Source of the DNA: Spodoptera frugiperda
Taxonomy: Eukaryota > Arthropoda > Insecta > Lepidoptera > Noctuidae
Assembly: GCF_023101765.2 (NCBI RefSeq)
Contig: NC_064239.1
Span: forward strand, 7,022,231 to 7,086,230
Length of the DNA stretch: 64,000 nucleotides
Direction of reading: 5' to 3'
Shown here: in pieces, positions 21,525 to 34,469 of the stretch
How positions within the stretch are numbered: position 1 is the first letter of the stretch
How the letters are laid out: each line of letters opens with the position of its first letter
Made by a program: the position numbers and the translations under genes
Notes under the pieces: generated by a model
Told to the model about the DNA's origin: nothing
Databases searched by the model: none
The model's input: the letters and a program-made list of their open reading frames with translations, nothing else

Positions 21525-21600
21525 TCCGCTGAATCATCATCCTCCTATATCTTTGGCCGCCCCCAGCATCAGGCAATCTGCCAGCCTATCCCAATTTTGA
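21525..21600 (+). repeat. Fragment of a moth dispersed repeat
   Basis: 'ATCATCATCCTCCTATATC' followed by 'GCCAGCCTATCCCAATTTTG' resembles part of a high-copy moth repeat whose core reads 'AGCC.TTTCCCAACTATGTTGGGGTC'. The rest of that core is missing. The same fragment is in copy 2 at about 49105-49180. Confidence 0.4.
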
Positions 21601-24600
21601 CGACGTTTAGGATATCAGTGTACACTTTCAGTTTTTATTTTTGAAGTGGTGATGCTTCATCGCTCGTTAATTGAGTTCGATTTAGAGTTGTCGAACCTTG
21701 AGTATGAACTTTTGATTGTTCGCCAAGGTTCAAGTTTTACATCGTAGGTCAATATTTTATGAATACAGGTACATACAAAGCATCGCCGCGAGAAACACGT
21801 TTACTATAATCATATTTTGTAACGCAAACAATAAATGCTGTAGATAAAACCTGTCCACAATTTGTATTTTGAGTAGGTACATACTCGTTAAATATTTGAT
21901 TACGCTTACTTTCATAGTGTTAAGTGGGTTTCATAAGATGTCTGGAGGTGTCTCAAAAGTTTATTAGCTTGAATTATCAGCAAAAGAAGATAAGTCAATA
22001 TTATTTAAGTTGATGTAGAACCACTTTGTTGATTTCTCTTACAAGTGTGAGTTAAACACCAGACTATCAACGTGACAGTCATAATCTACATAACAATTCT
22101 TGATCTAAAATAACGGAACAAATAAATAAATTCTGATCTCGTTTTTAATACAAGATAATAAAATGAGGTAGACATCGCACGCACCAGTGATAGCACTAAC
22201 ATCTGAGATTTATAGATAGAGATCATGCGCACGATTGCGCCGTAGACCACTCACGCGCAGTAATCTATCACTTGCTAGTCTGTCGCCGTGGAACACCGTG
22301 GTGACCCCATTCCTAGCATGCTCCAGAATACAGGTAATGTTTACACAGATTTCGAGTAACAAGTATCAATATCAGCAAGGTAATGACCACATAGGACGTC
22401 TAAATGTACCCAAACAAAGGACTCGTAATAGAATTCGTCACAATGGTCAATTTGCAAATACTCCGGCTCGCAACGTTAATCTGTCGGCGGGTACTAACGA
22501 AGTCGTAAACTCACACATCGCTGCTTTTGTGCGCTTCGAGAAATTAAAAGGACATTTGCTAAGGAAGTTAAAATTTAAGGACGTCGACAATTCCCTTACA
22601 CGTACTGCGCAATCTGGGTCACGATTATATTATGATCACTCAATATTCACACTCACATAAAAATATTCAAATTAATAAACGGGAAAAGGCTTGCCAATGG
22701 CGCTTAGCTTATGTAACTGTTTTACATAAAAAATATACCGGAATATTGACCATGTAAGGATTTCTCAATACTGCAGCTATCGAAAATTTTAAATAACATT
22801 ACGTTTTTAAACGATACAAGCATAAATCAGTTCTTTACAGCAGCGAATATTGCCGCAAGCCCTCTATTAAATTTGTCATGTGTCAAGTTATATTTACATG
22901 CAGCGGCTGATGACAGAACAGACACGTCGTCAAACGTGCGCCCTCCAGCCATTCGCCAACTTAATATAATCTCATTTAACATGAAATAAACAAGGCCTCA
23001 CTTTTAGTATTTTGTTTTACGACAATGCCGCGCGAGCATCCTGTGTGTGCTCCCACTAATTAACTTTTAATAGGCATAATTTCTACACGAGCACTTCACT
23101 AATAGATGTCAGCAGTTAGGGTCATCATTCACAAACACTACAGCGAATTGGCGGTGTCCCAGTATACACAAGTTTTCAACAGAGAATCGAACTCGCTAGC
23201 TTAAACTTAGCGGACGGATGTTCAGTTGATGCATCATTTACTTCGGATAAAAAACGTACGCAAGGAATTGACAACTTCCTCTTTCTTTGAATTCGGATAA
23301 AATGCAGTACATTTACGTCATAACGGTCACGCCGGTGATTTCCAAAGAGTAAGAAGAGAAAAGAGAGGAAGTGGGGTGGTAAACTTACAAGATGGACGAT
23401 GGATGTGGCTACACAATTTCATAAAGTTTAACATAATATTTGACTGTTGATAAAAGCGTGTTTAAACCTAGATCCTGCTATATTTCAAACTCCTCATACG
23501 TGATGGTTCGCAGCCTCTGCATAAAATTATCACAACGTTTCGCAATATCCGTAACACTGCACAACAATATAGTGTTGCCGAAATAATAAAACAATAGCCA
23601 AAATTAATTCAACACAAAAATATCTGCAATCTTGCACACGTACGTTTAAAAGAGATAACATAATTAGATGTGTAGTTCTTTATGTAATAACTTTACAAAA
23701 CGGATTTTTATATTAAAAAAATCGTGATGTGCCAATACTTTGAGCACTTTCATCAATGACAGGGCATCGTTCTTAGTAGAATTAAATCTGTGCGTTGAAA
23801 ATGTGGAAACAAAATAGGCACCGTGAAACTTTGAAGTCATCAACTTATTCACTGTAACTGTTGTGTATTCAATGGCAAGCTTACAAGTTACAGGTGAGCG
23901 ACCGAAGGCTTCTTCTCGTACCGCAACCAATCTTTATAAAGCGGAACTTATGGAAAGACGAATGAACATTTTCTTATAAATGCCTTATAATAATATGCAT
24001 AAAACTGTGAAAAGGTTTAGATACTTGAGATATCCATTCTATATACCTAGGCTATGATTTATGCCAGGGACTCGACAGTTTAAAGCGGCATGTTAATAAC
24101 ATAATTATATAGATATTCAATAATAATATATCGCACAATAAAAGGAGAAATCCGACTGAAACTGTTGATGGCTGTCGACAGGCAAGAAGTGCTGCAGTTT
24201 ATTGCATGCGTACCTGGATTTTCATTTATTATATTCTGCATTTAGTTCCAGACGTTAATAGCCGTAATTACTGCTCGTTACAAGTACTGTATTAATAGCT
24301 TATTTATCATACCTCGCACATGAGAGCATAATTCCTAAACAAAATCATCCGCCAAGGATTTGGTTGAATAAGATACTAAACATTTCGCTATAAAAAAATA
24401 TTAAGATTGAACTTCTTTTTTATTTTACTTAGACCTAGGTACTATGTCACCAAACCTGTTATGTATTGACGTAGGTAAAGATGAAGAATTCCTGTGTTTA
24501 GGGGCTGATTGTAGAGTAAATATTTCGCTTCTTATTACGCTGACTGGCTTTACCTTAACGAATTTTTGTATGATTGTTTGACTGCAGTATTTAGTAACTA

Positions 24601-27600
24601 ATTTATTTATTTATTCAAATGTGTAACACAAATGCGTATGGAGGATTAAGTGATTTAATCCCAACAGCACTTGTAGCAAGACTTTGTCTGAAGACAATTT
24701 TTTTCTAATTCAGTTCGATAATAAAATGTACATACCTAGACACGTCAATTGCTTATCGAGCTGAAATATGGCGCGTGTAAAGTCAGGCTTAACATCCACT
24801 TTTATTACGTAGCACACCTTTTAAATCGTAGCGTACCTACACATGTTTGGCGACCTCGAAACCTGTGACGAATGGCCAGGTATTGTGCATGTCTTGGCAA
24901 GAGTCCAATGTTAATGTAAAAATGAACAGAGAAAAGCCGCCAAATGGTCTCTATTTTATGAAAGACCTCGTGGCACAACTTGGACTCGAGTTTTTCTTAG
25001 TTTTCGCAATCAAACAAAATGGTCAATTAGTTGTGTCCCTCAATTTTACACGCAAAGTGTACGCATGAATATTAAATAACAGGTTGACCAATTACCATAT
25101 CGCTACATTCACGAAATTTTATTATCAAAAATTTTATGTAATTTTTTCCGTTAAGAAATATCACCTGTACGTGAACATGTTTACAGTAACATTCGAACAT
25201 CCTGAAGCAAACATTTCATGTGTTTGCAATATTTTTATCTTATCTTGTTTTTTGTTGTTTAATACCGGCAAAACATTTAGATTTTCTCAACTAAGGATTT
25301 AATTTTTGTGTCGTAATATTAGGTAAAATGCACCGCCTCACAAACGAGCCCGAGGTTACGAATAGAATATCATCAACCTTACCTAAAGTTATCAATCAAC
25401 GAACATCCGTAATTTAAACAAATGACACCATTATGTTCGGTAAACAATGGTCCTGCCACTTTGACGAAAGCGTGCAATGCGGTAAAAAAATCGTGAAAAT
25501 CGGTAACCTTGGCGAGGGCAAGGTCGAACGGAAACTTTCAAGTGTAAGCCCTTCTGATGGTGAATGTTCCCTTCATGGTCAACTGACGACACGTTTTGAA
25601 ATTGACAGATGACTTTTTACCGTCATTTTACTCGGCGTAATTCGGTAATTATATAGGTACATAAACACAACCATAACTTATGAATGACATTTATAATCGC
25701 GATGCTTCCTGCCTGAACTTCCTTAATATATTTACACATCGCAGTAAAATGGAAAGCGATACATAGAAAAAAGAACATTAACACTGCAATATCTTTACGT
25801 ATTCATATGCACATACTATAACAACCCACATTTCTAAATGCCACCGCTTGCGAGCACGCAATATTACAAAAGAGTTTTACAACTCCTAACAGGTCACAAC
25901 GGGAAGCTTCTTTAAGCGGATAAATTAACTCATAATCCCTCTGTTAATCCGCCGCACTGATGTTGACACTAATTTGACAAAATCCTTACGCTCATCAGGG
26001 AGTACTAACCTCGTCCGTCCACAAACATTTGTGAGGTTGCACAAACAACTAACTCATAATGTGTGGTAAGTTTAATTCACTGCACTTGAACAACACTTCA
26101 CCAGTACGTACACCCATCCTGCAGTGCAAATGTTGGCTCAAACATACGCCACGGTACGAACAACGTAAATAGACGTAACCAGGGACGTTCGGAACGTGCG
26201 TTCCGAGTCACGCTATGTGTTGAACTGACGTTTCGCGTCCGTTGCGGTATTCGAACGGTCTTCTTCATTAACTCTGATCAAGCAGTAGAAAACAAGGCGA
26301 TGCGGAAACAGCATTTATATGTATCAAGATATCAAAAACTGAAATGTTATCCTTAATGAAACAAATAAACTTCTTTCCGAGAAAGATTTTTAATGAGGAA
26401 CTCAACATATCAGTTTATACGTACAATATTCAGAGAACTTAAAGCGATTTGCAAGCAATTAACACGCGGTTGTTGCAGAACCACTAACGAATGCAATACA
26501 TTGGTACAATGTACACGCACTCGTGAAACTTTTCCCTTTTGAACTGAGTGAGTGACGGTTCAACGTACCTCCTCGCTGTGAGGAAAGTTGAGGAACGAGA
26601 TAGGTCTTACGTATCGACACACACAGACAGAAACATTAATTTGCAAGTTTATTATAAATACGTTTACTTCAAATGTAACGTTTCGTAAATGTCAAGCTCA
26701 TTACACTGTGCTCTGTTCGTTGTTATTTTCCCGTTATTTTGAAGTACGCTGTCTTTTTGGATTAATGTTTCCAACGTGACTGGTGCACTCTGAATATTAT
26801 AACTGGATATTACGTTGCAATACCTCATAATAGGGATAATGTTTCCTCAACATTACTATGTCAATAAAGCAACAGCTGAACGGTACTGAATCGAGCATGG
26901 CCGCAGTAAACACCACACCGCTAATTACTACTAACTGCGGCAGGCTACACTTACGTATACAGGTATTAATTACAACACTCGTACACCAACACTTATAACA
27001 AGTTAGTTTCGTAAATGAATCGATAGCAGAGAAAAATGCGACGTCCATCCAACATAAATTATGTCCAAATCATATAGTCCTGCTGCAAAAAATAAACGAG
27101 CCGGCAGTAAGTAGTAGCGTCATGGTCAATCTACGATTTGGAGCATACTCATCCGACTTTCTCAAGAAGCTCCATTGTCTGACGATCGGGGAACCACGAG
27201 AACAAACGACTTGTTCAGCTTTTAACGTGTTGCTTATCGCATGTCACTAATAAGCTATCGTTAGAGCGAGCGACAATTAACGCATACTAGTCTAGGCCCC
27301 GACAATCGCAGCGGAAACTATTCGTGACGTGTAGTGAATACGTCGGCGAGTGCATCCGTTAGTTCCGTATATGTGTACCAAGTCTTATTATATTCCTACT
27401 AATCGAATTCAGACTCTATAGTTATACACATAAGAGACCTCACTCCTTGCCAAGATAACGGCATGGCTGCAATCCCGTGAATGCAATCAAGGTTTTAACT
27501 TAAGAGTACTACAGCATTAAATGGATGCTTACTGTGGTTTGCGCTAAGCGATACGTTTGATTGAACAGGCGCTTTGGTATTCATTGTGGTAAAGCGAGTA

Positions 27601-30600
27601 TGGCGTTATAGGACAAAAGAACTACAAAAACGATGTCAACCGTTTAGAGAATACAGAATAAACGATTAGGGAAACTAGGCAAGTACCCGCAGAAAACATA
27701 ATTATCTAATAACAGTTATCCGAAAGTAAATTCCAAAAGCCTACTGACACGTTTTCTTTTAGTACCGATAAAAAGAGGTTGTTAGAGAATGATTTCAACT
27801 AGTTAGTATATTAGCTCCCTAGGCAAACTGTACAATCGCAGCAGTAGTCGCGGTCCGCCGCCCTCGTCTACGCGTACCATACATACATATGCATGGCTTG
27901 AAAAACCAACTTTCTTTACACTTAGAATGTTTATTAGAATTTCGCAGATGCAATCTCTTTATATATACGCACCCATGCGTGTAACGCGCTTCTGTATTGA
28001 ATAGATTCATTATCACGTGAAATGTTCAACTATTTTGAGCATCGTAATATTCATGAAGTACCTACGCATGATCACGCATTTTAGATCATTTGCTATAGAG
28101 GAGATAAAACCGATAGTAACACTATCGATACTTGCGTCTTAGAGATACGATTTTTTAACGGAGATGTATGTAAGTACGTATTGAAATACTACCTATCATG
28201 GTAAAGAATATGTGGGTAGCACTTAGTAAGAGTCCGAATTTGGATATGATGACCGAAGATCCAAAAGAAGTAGAGATTTTTAGCGATGCAAGCGAAAATC
28301 AATTATGCCTTGATATAGAAGTCAATATTAATTTGTAAATGTACTTTCATGAGTCTCATCTGGGTCTACCAATTCGGGGAAAATCAAAAACAAACATATT
28401 AAAGTTTGTGAGACAGTGGATAGTGGGTAGGTATGGCACGTTTGATCGGACATCACAAATTAAAAAGGTGAATAAACTTTTAATTAACATTTGGTCAAGG
28501 AAAGTAGCTCCTATTAAAGCGTCTCAATATTACAGTATGCCACCTTCTTTGCTAGCGTCGGCGGCCATATGCAAATTATTTAGAAACTAATAGAGCCAAT
28601 GACCCATTGTATGCTAACAGTGTGCCACTGATAGTCGTTCCCATGCCGTGATAAGATAATCTTGATAGTACACCGTGTTTGTTCTGACATAGTACACGTC
28701 TAGATTTCTACGTACTTGTATTGTAAAAAGAACAAAGGGATTATATTATACAGATAACATTGCCATGGAGTTTTCTAGGGTTTTCCATGGAAATATACCT
28801 ATTTGCTTTTCGAATCTTGTCCCGTAGTTTCATCTTTATGTACGGTTTTATAGTTTTAAAGCATTTTATTAAAGTAGGATATTTTTCATTACAATAATGC
28901 CAAAGGATAGCTATTAATTACAGACACATACAATATAAGAAAGCTAAAGCATTATTAACTCTGATGTATATTTCCTTGAGGTACAAGCTATGTATGTGTT
29001 AGTTACATATTTCATGTAATAGCGGACTTTCCAGCCCATATACCATATACCACTTTCTATCTTGTACTCCCGTTGTTTATTGCAGTGATGGCTAGCTGCC
29101 ATCATATTATTTGCATACGTGCATACAATTAGTTAGATCGAGATTTGGCACAAAGTTTGTTGTAAAAATAACGCCAAGTCCTTGTACTTGTTGCTCTAAA
29201 GAAAACAAAGACAAAGAACTTCTAGAATCAACATCCGAAACATCTATTTTACTATACAGTGCAGACATCTTTAAAGTATCGTACCTACTTACGAATGGTT
29301 TTTACCGTCGTCACTTGTCACATCTAGATAAATGTTTTCAGTGGATCGAAGCCAAGATATGTTTTCTGCACATTTCACTCACGCATCGCTCGATACCAGT
29401 TTTCTAATACATCCATCTGTTTGATTTCTCACGCACTAGAAAAATATTAGTCATTCGATTTTAGCACAGAAAATAATTACAATTAAGTACTTAATTAATG
29501 ATCGTAGTTTGCTTTCTCATCAAGCCTAAGTTGGGCTCCGATCAAGATTTTCTAGACGTTGACATCGAGTAAAAGTGTTGTAAATGTGGTTTAGTTATGT
29601 CCCATTACCGGTTGAAGGCTTTTCTCGTTTGACTTATCTGCAGCTAAAGGAAACTGGTATAATCATTACGTTTGGCGCTACAGTCGTGTGCTTGTGAACC
29701 CAAGCCTGGCAGTTAGGAACACGCAAATCGCAAATCTATCACATTAACGAGTACACTATGTGTATCTAATTTTCAGCTTGAAACGGTATGGTATGGATAT
29801 GGAATACATCAGTTTTCTAACTTGACGACAGCTGTCTGCGTTCGACATTATACGTCGGGGCGCGAACAACTAATTCAACAACACATTTGCTACATCAAAG
29901 GCTTGTTGTGACGGACAGAAATCAGGGAACAAACAAAGAACAAAAAATATTTCACATGCGTCATAAACAACATTAAAATATGTCCAACCACCCTATCTAA
30001 TATAATAGTAACCTCACTGCGGCGATTTCCAATCCAAGTTGTGTGTGATTTCGATGTTAGACACGTCGACGCGCAAGTTTATTGCATTGCGTGACGTATA
30101 TCAACAAGTAATCGTAATGAATGGCTAATTCATATTCTAGCCTGGTTATATAGCACGTGGCGTGTTATCAATATGTATTTATTGACGTGTCTGCTATAAC
30201 ACCTAAGCTACAGAAACAACAAGCATTGTAACCTAATGCTAACGACGTGATACTCCTGCTAAATTGCATTGTAAGTCTATACGACGTTCCCTATTTATAA
30301 TAATCACGTTATTACATTACACTGGACAGCGATATAACGTAAACAAAGCCCTGTTTATTTTCACATCTGAACAATCAACAAAAAACAGACGTTACCTCAT
30401 CATTGTAACATACTTAGATTTCAATTTAACGGCCGAACGTAGACGTCTTTTAAAACTGCAATTTATTAGCTGTCTGGCGCTGAACGGTGTACAATGATGA
30501 TTCTCTATTTCAAATCCATTAAATGGTGATTCATTGACATTGCATATAGAGCAGTGGACTTCAAAATGTCAGTACCCTGTAGTTATCCAACATTTGGCTC

Positions 30601-31784
30601 ACACCTGACGGTCTCGTACAGTGTAGTAGGAGAGCATATTAATTTATAAATAGCGTTTAGAAAGAACTTCGCAACTGGCGTGGGACGTTCCCATAATAGC
30701 GCTGAAAATAAAAATAGAATAATGTATTTTTCTCAACTATCCTCGTAACAGATTCACACAGCTGATGTTGCAGATCGCGATGCAAAAACAATGCTTGTTT
30801 AGTCCTTGCAACAGATAGAACGGCAAATGTACGGAGCTAATGAGCGTATATTTATAAAACGAAGAGTTTCGTCACAACAAAGCCCAGCGTCCCATCGAGT
30901 TTATTTATTGGAAGATGTATTGGCATCATTCCTCGGCTAGTTCCACGGCACACATGCTGATGTGGGTCAACAAAAAATATAGTTATGCAGTTACACAAAA
31001 ACCACGCGACAAGAACTTTCGATGGGTTTACTCCAGCTAAGATTAGTATACCTACACGACTCTATTCGAGTAACAAGTTGTCGAAGTTGTATACTACAAA
31101 CAAAATATGTCAACCTCAAATTAAAACCGAAAATAGTCATGAATTATAATAGTGAGCACAATAATTTAGAATGGGCGCACGTTCCTCAACGGATGTATAC
31201 GAATGCCTAACAGAATTGGCCTCACCCACTCCATAACTCAGGGCAATTCTCACTGAAAACTGAATAAAGGAACTGGCAAGTCTAAACATCAGTGAAACTA
31301 CGATACCGAACACGTACGAAACTTGAATACAACACTAAAATAGTTTGATATTACATTAATTCTTGGTAGTGCACTTGGTTTAGGTTCAAATGAGTGCATT
31401 CGCCTAGTGTTAGGTAATTATAAGCGGAACAATTAGTATAGCAGGACAGTGGTATTTAATTGAAGGTAAAGAGATTATATAATCTTCACGTTAACTATCC
31501 AATAGCACAATGCAATATTTAAAAAGAAACTTCTGCATCTACAGTAATCAATATTGTCGAGTATTGTCAGCTCTATAGATTTCCCTAGTCTTTGTCTAGA
31601 GGTGCGAGATCAAACAAGCACTTGGTTTACATTCTGCGTACGGCAACATTAAAGCTAGGACCGATACTGTTTTCATGTAACCACATCAAAAAGCTAATAC
31701 ACCTAATGAATGTTTGAAAGGAAGCAACAAAACTTCTTAAAAACGTTTAACTACTTTTGGTAACGCCATAATGCGCCATTACCT

Positions 31785-31820
31785 GGTTAGTCATCAAAAG
31801 CTGTCTTTTGATGACTAACC
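31785..31820. repeat. Perfect 16-bp hairpin
   Basis: Arms 'GGTTAGTCATCAAAAG' (31785-31800) and its exact complement (31805-31820) around the loop CTGT. Preserved without change in copy 2 at 59327-59362. Too short for a typical pre-miRNA. Function unknown. Confidence 0.9.
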
Positions 31821-33046
31821 AACGAGATTTTATGGAGTACACATAAACAATACTTACGTTTTTTCATTGATTTCATCTTTTGTTACTCATTAAGATGTAA
31901 AAGAATTTCAACTTAGATGACCATTACTATCCGAAGAAAAATATTCAATTTTTAATGTATTACAATAAATTTTCTCCTGTAAGACTTTGAGTCTCATTGT
32001 GAGCAAGCCGTCTCAATGCACAGCGTGAAGATAGAACTGACTAATCGTTAAGCCGACCACCACCCCTGTGCTAAACAAAAGCACCTCAGTACACAGAATT
32101 GCAGTTTTGAGCGTGAGCGAAGAGAGACAGTGTAAAAGGAACAAAATACGTCGACTTCCGATACAAAAAGCTCGTCACTTCCCCGCGGGTTTGCTTCTTA
32201 GAACTAATGAAATGTACATAAATAGTTCACTGCTCAGGAAAGAACGGAACCGTGCGTCGGCGCCGAAACGCACCGCTAGACGAACCAATGATTGATCGAA
32301 GTGACATTGAAAAAATCTTCCATTGCACTTACAGGATATCCGTTTACATAAATATTTGTCTGTTTAACTGTCCTCGACAAAATTGTCAAGAATTTAGGCA
32401 TAGGTGCATAGCACGAAAAAATTAGTAAAGCAAAAAGAATAATATATGTAAAAGTACACTTCAATGAACAGCCAATACATAAACCAACAATAAAGGAAAG
32501 AATCAATTAAAGGCACTCTTAAATTCATTCGGCTTAACGTTTTGAGTGATTGCGAATTTATACGGTGCAACGGAGAACTTGTTCGTAAGTCAAATCTTGA
32601 ACCATTTATCAAACCCAATGGCCGGGGTCAACACCGTACATTGCCTTCATAAAAATGTCTGCAAAGTATTCTCAAAGAGAACGTTCAGAAATATATCACT
32701 AACAAAATGTATTTCACATTTAATTGAATGCTTGAGTAAGCAACATGCACGTGAATTGAACAAATATGCCAATACCGCAGAGTTTGTACAGTAATAAAAT
32801 CAATTAACTGTCTGATTAGTCGATAATCGTGGTAGTGATACGTGAAGATATATGGAATACCGACATTACACTGTTTCACTATAATGATATACGACATGCA
32901 AGTTGACATGAGCTAGAAAATATATAACGACGGAAAGTCTGGCGGAATATATCGTGTAGTATGGAGTAATGGTTCATTAATTATTTGCATCATTCTATAC
33001 AAGTTTATGTAAGTATTGTATACATCTGCACCACTTAGAACAAAAC

Positions 33047-33090
33047 CTTAGAACAAAACCTAAGAAAATATTCTTAGGTTTTGTTCTAAG
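33047..33090. repeat. Perfect 20-bp inverted repeat, in copy 1 only
   Basis: Arms of 20 bp, 'CTTAGAACAAAACCTAAGAA' at 33047-33066 and its exact complement at 33071-33090, loop AATA. A partial direct repeat of the first arm ('CTTAGAACAAAAC') lies just before it. In copy 2 (about 60655-60690) only one diverged arm is present ('TTCTTAGGCTTTGTTCAAAG'). Confidence 0.9.
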
Positions 33091-34257
33091 ATGTCTACTT
33101 TTCGCCATAACAGTAGTACGAATCAGCTTCCATGATGCTCTAAAATGATAACTAGAACACTTATGCTTCAAGTTACGATCAACAAGATTGAAGCTTACAT
33201 ATATATAATGATATGTTATTATAATTAAATGTTACACACGTTCCCCATCACCGTCAAGTGCATAATTTTATTAGGCAGTTGCGTTAATGTTTGCTCGGTC
33301 GATTTATCGCTTTACGTAATACGCGATCAGCATTCACATTTACACCTACTGTCTTCAAATTCGATTATTTAGCACACTAAAGTTTTATTAAATCATCATT
33401 CTCGGTATTAAAACCGTTTACATCACAATTCTTTTGAAATTACTAAAACTTTATAGGTTTACAAAATACGGAATAACGTAAATATGAATCAGGCATTTTG
33501 ATGTTAGGAAATTGGTATTGATTTAATTGTTAAATCTATATATAATGTGATAGCAGCACGACGTGTTAGCTTATTGCCTTTGTATATTTATTGAGTAATA
33601 TTCTAAATGAGAGCTAGTATACACATTTTGCTCCAGCGACGAATATTAACAAAGCTATGATGTGACCAACTTTAACGTAATTACTTAACTGGCAAAGTAT
33701 CAATAATCATTCTGCTAGTTGGTAGATAAATAGACATTAAAGTATACTAAGCTACTAGCCCCGTATATATGAAAATAATCCACTTTAATTTAATTTCAAA
33801 GTCAGTACTCAGCGATAACATTTGTCTAAGTCAATTAGTATTAGCACGACATGACTATTCGTGTCAAATTAATGCATTTACGCTAAGAAAGCTGAAAAAC
33901 AAGGGACAGTATTACTCAACCACTGTTTACTTCTGAGGGCTGACTCAATTCAGCTAAACTTAGGCCGCGGTTACAGATATAAGATTAAATTATGTTTTAG
34001 TAGAAACAAGATAATCTCACGTCTTGTACAACGATTGACAAGCCATTTGTTTAATATGTTTTGGGATTTTAGTGTTTTATTGTAAGTTAGTTATTGATTT
34101 ATGAGCAAATTCTGCGGATTTATTCATTATTAGCTTATGTCTGCGGAATAAAGGTTCAGAGATAGAAAGCATTAGGACTACAGATAGTAAGGCCCATTAG
34201 TCTATAAATAACACAGACAAACTGTCTCCAATTCCATAAGAAATAATTACCTATGTA

Positions 34258-34469
34258 ATGAGAAGACAGTTTAGTGTGGGATATTTATTTTTCTTTGTTC
34301 ACTAGTAATATATTGACTGTATCTATTTATTGGTTACTCAATAAGCCATACGTTGAACATTTTATTTGCAAAAACATCAAGATCGATATCGCAAGCCAAA
34401 GCAATAATTAAATGAAATGAGTTGAAAGTAGCCAATACCAATTACAGAAACAAGTTGAACAAAATCTAA
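34258..34469 (+). pseudogene. Broken counterpart of the copy-2 membrane-protein-like ORF
   Basis: Aligned to 61842-62054 this stretch is one base shorter near its start. It has TGA in place of TTT and TGA in place of CGA further on. The reading frame is thus broken three times, although the surrounding sequence is well matched. It may be a decayed small ORF, or the open frame in copy 2 may be accidental. Confidence 0.3.

Noticed and set aside
23664..23930. 88-codon minus-strand frame identical in both copies
   Set aside because: The surrounding noncoding DNA is equally well matched. It shows no motif, signal or phase-compatible splice site.
24847..25068. 73-codon plus-strand frame identical in both copies
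   Set aside because: It starts at a non-ATG codon, has no recognised domain and lies in a block where the copies are nearly identical anyway.
28339..28590. 83-codon frame preceded in the same frame by 42 codons and a stop
   Set aside because: The two copies differ mainly at amino-acid-changing sites and copy 2 has an extra stop upstream, so it behaves like neutral DNA.
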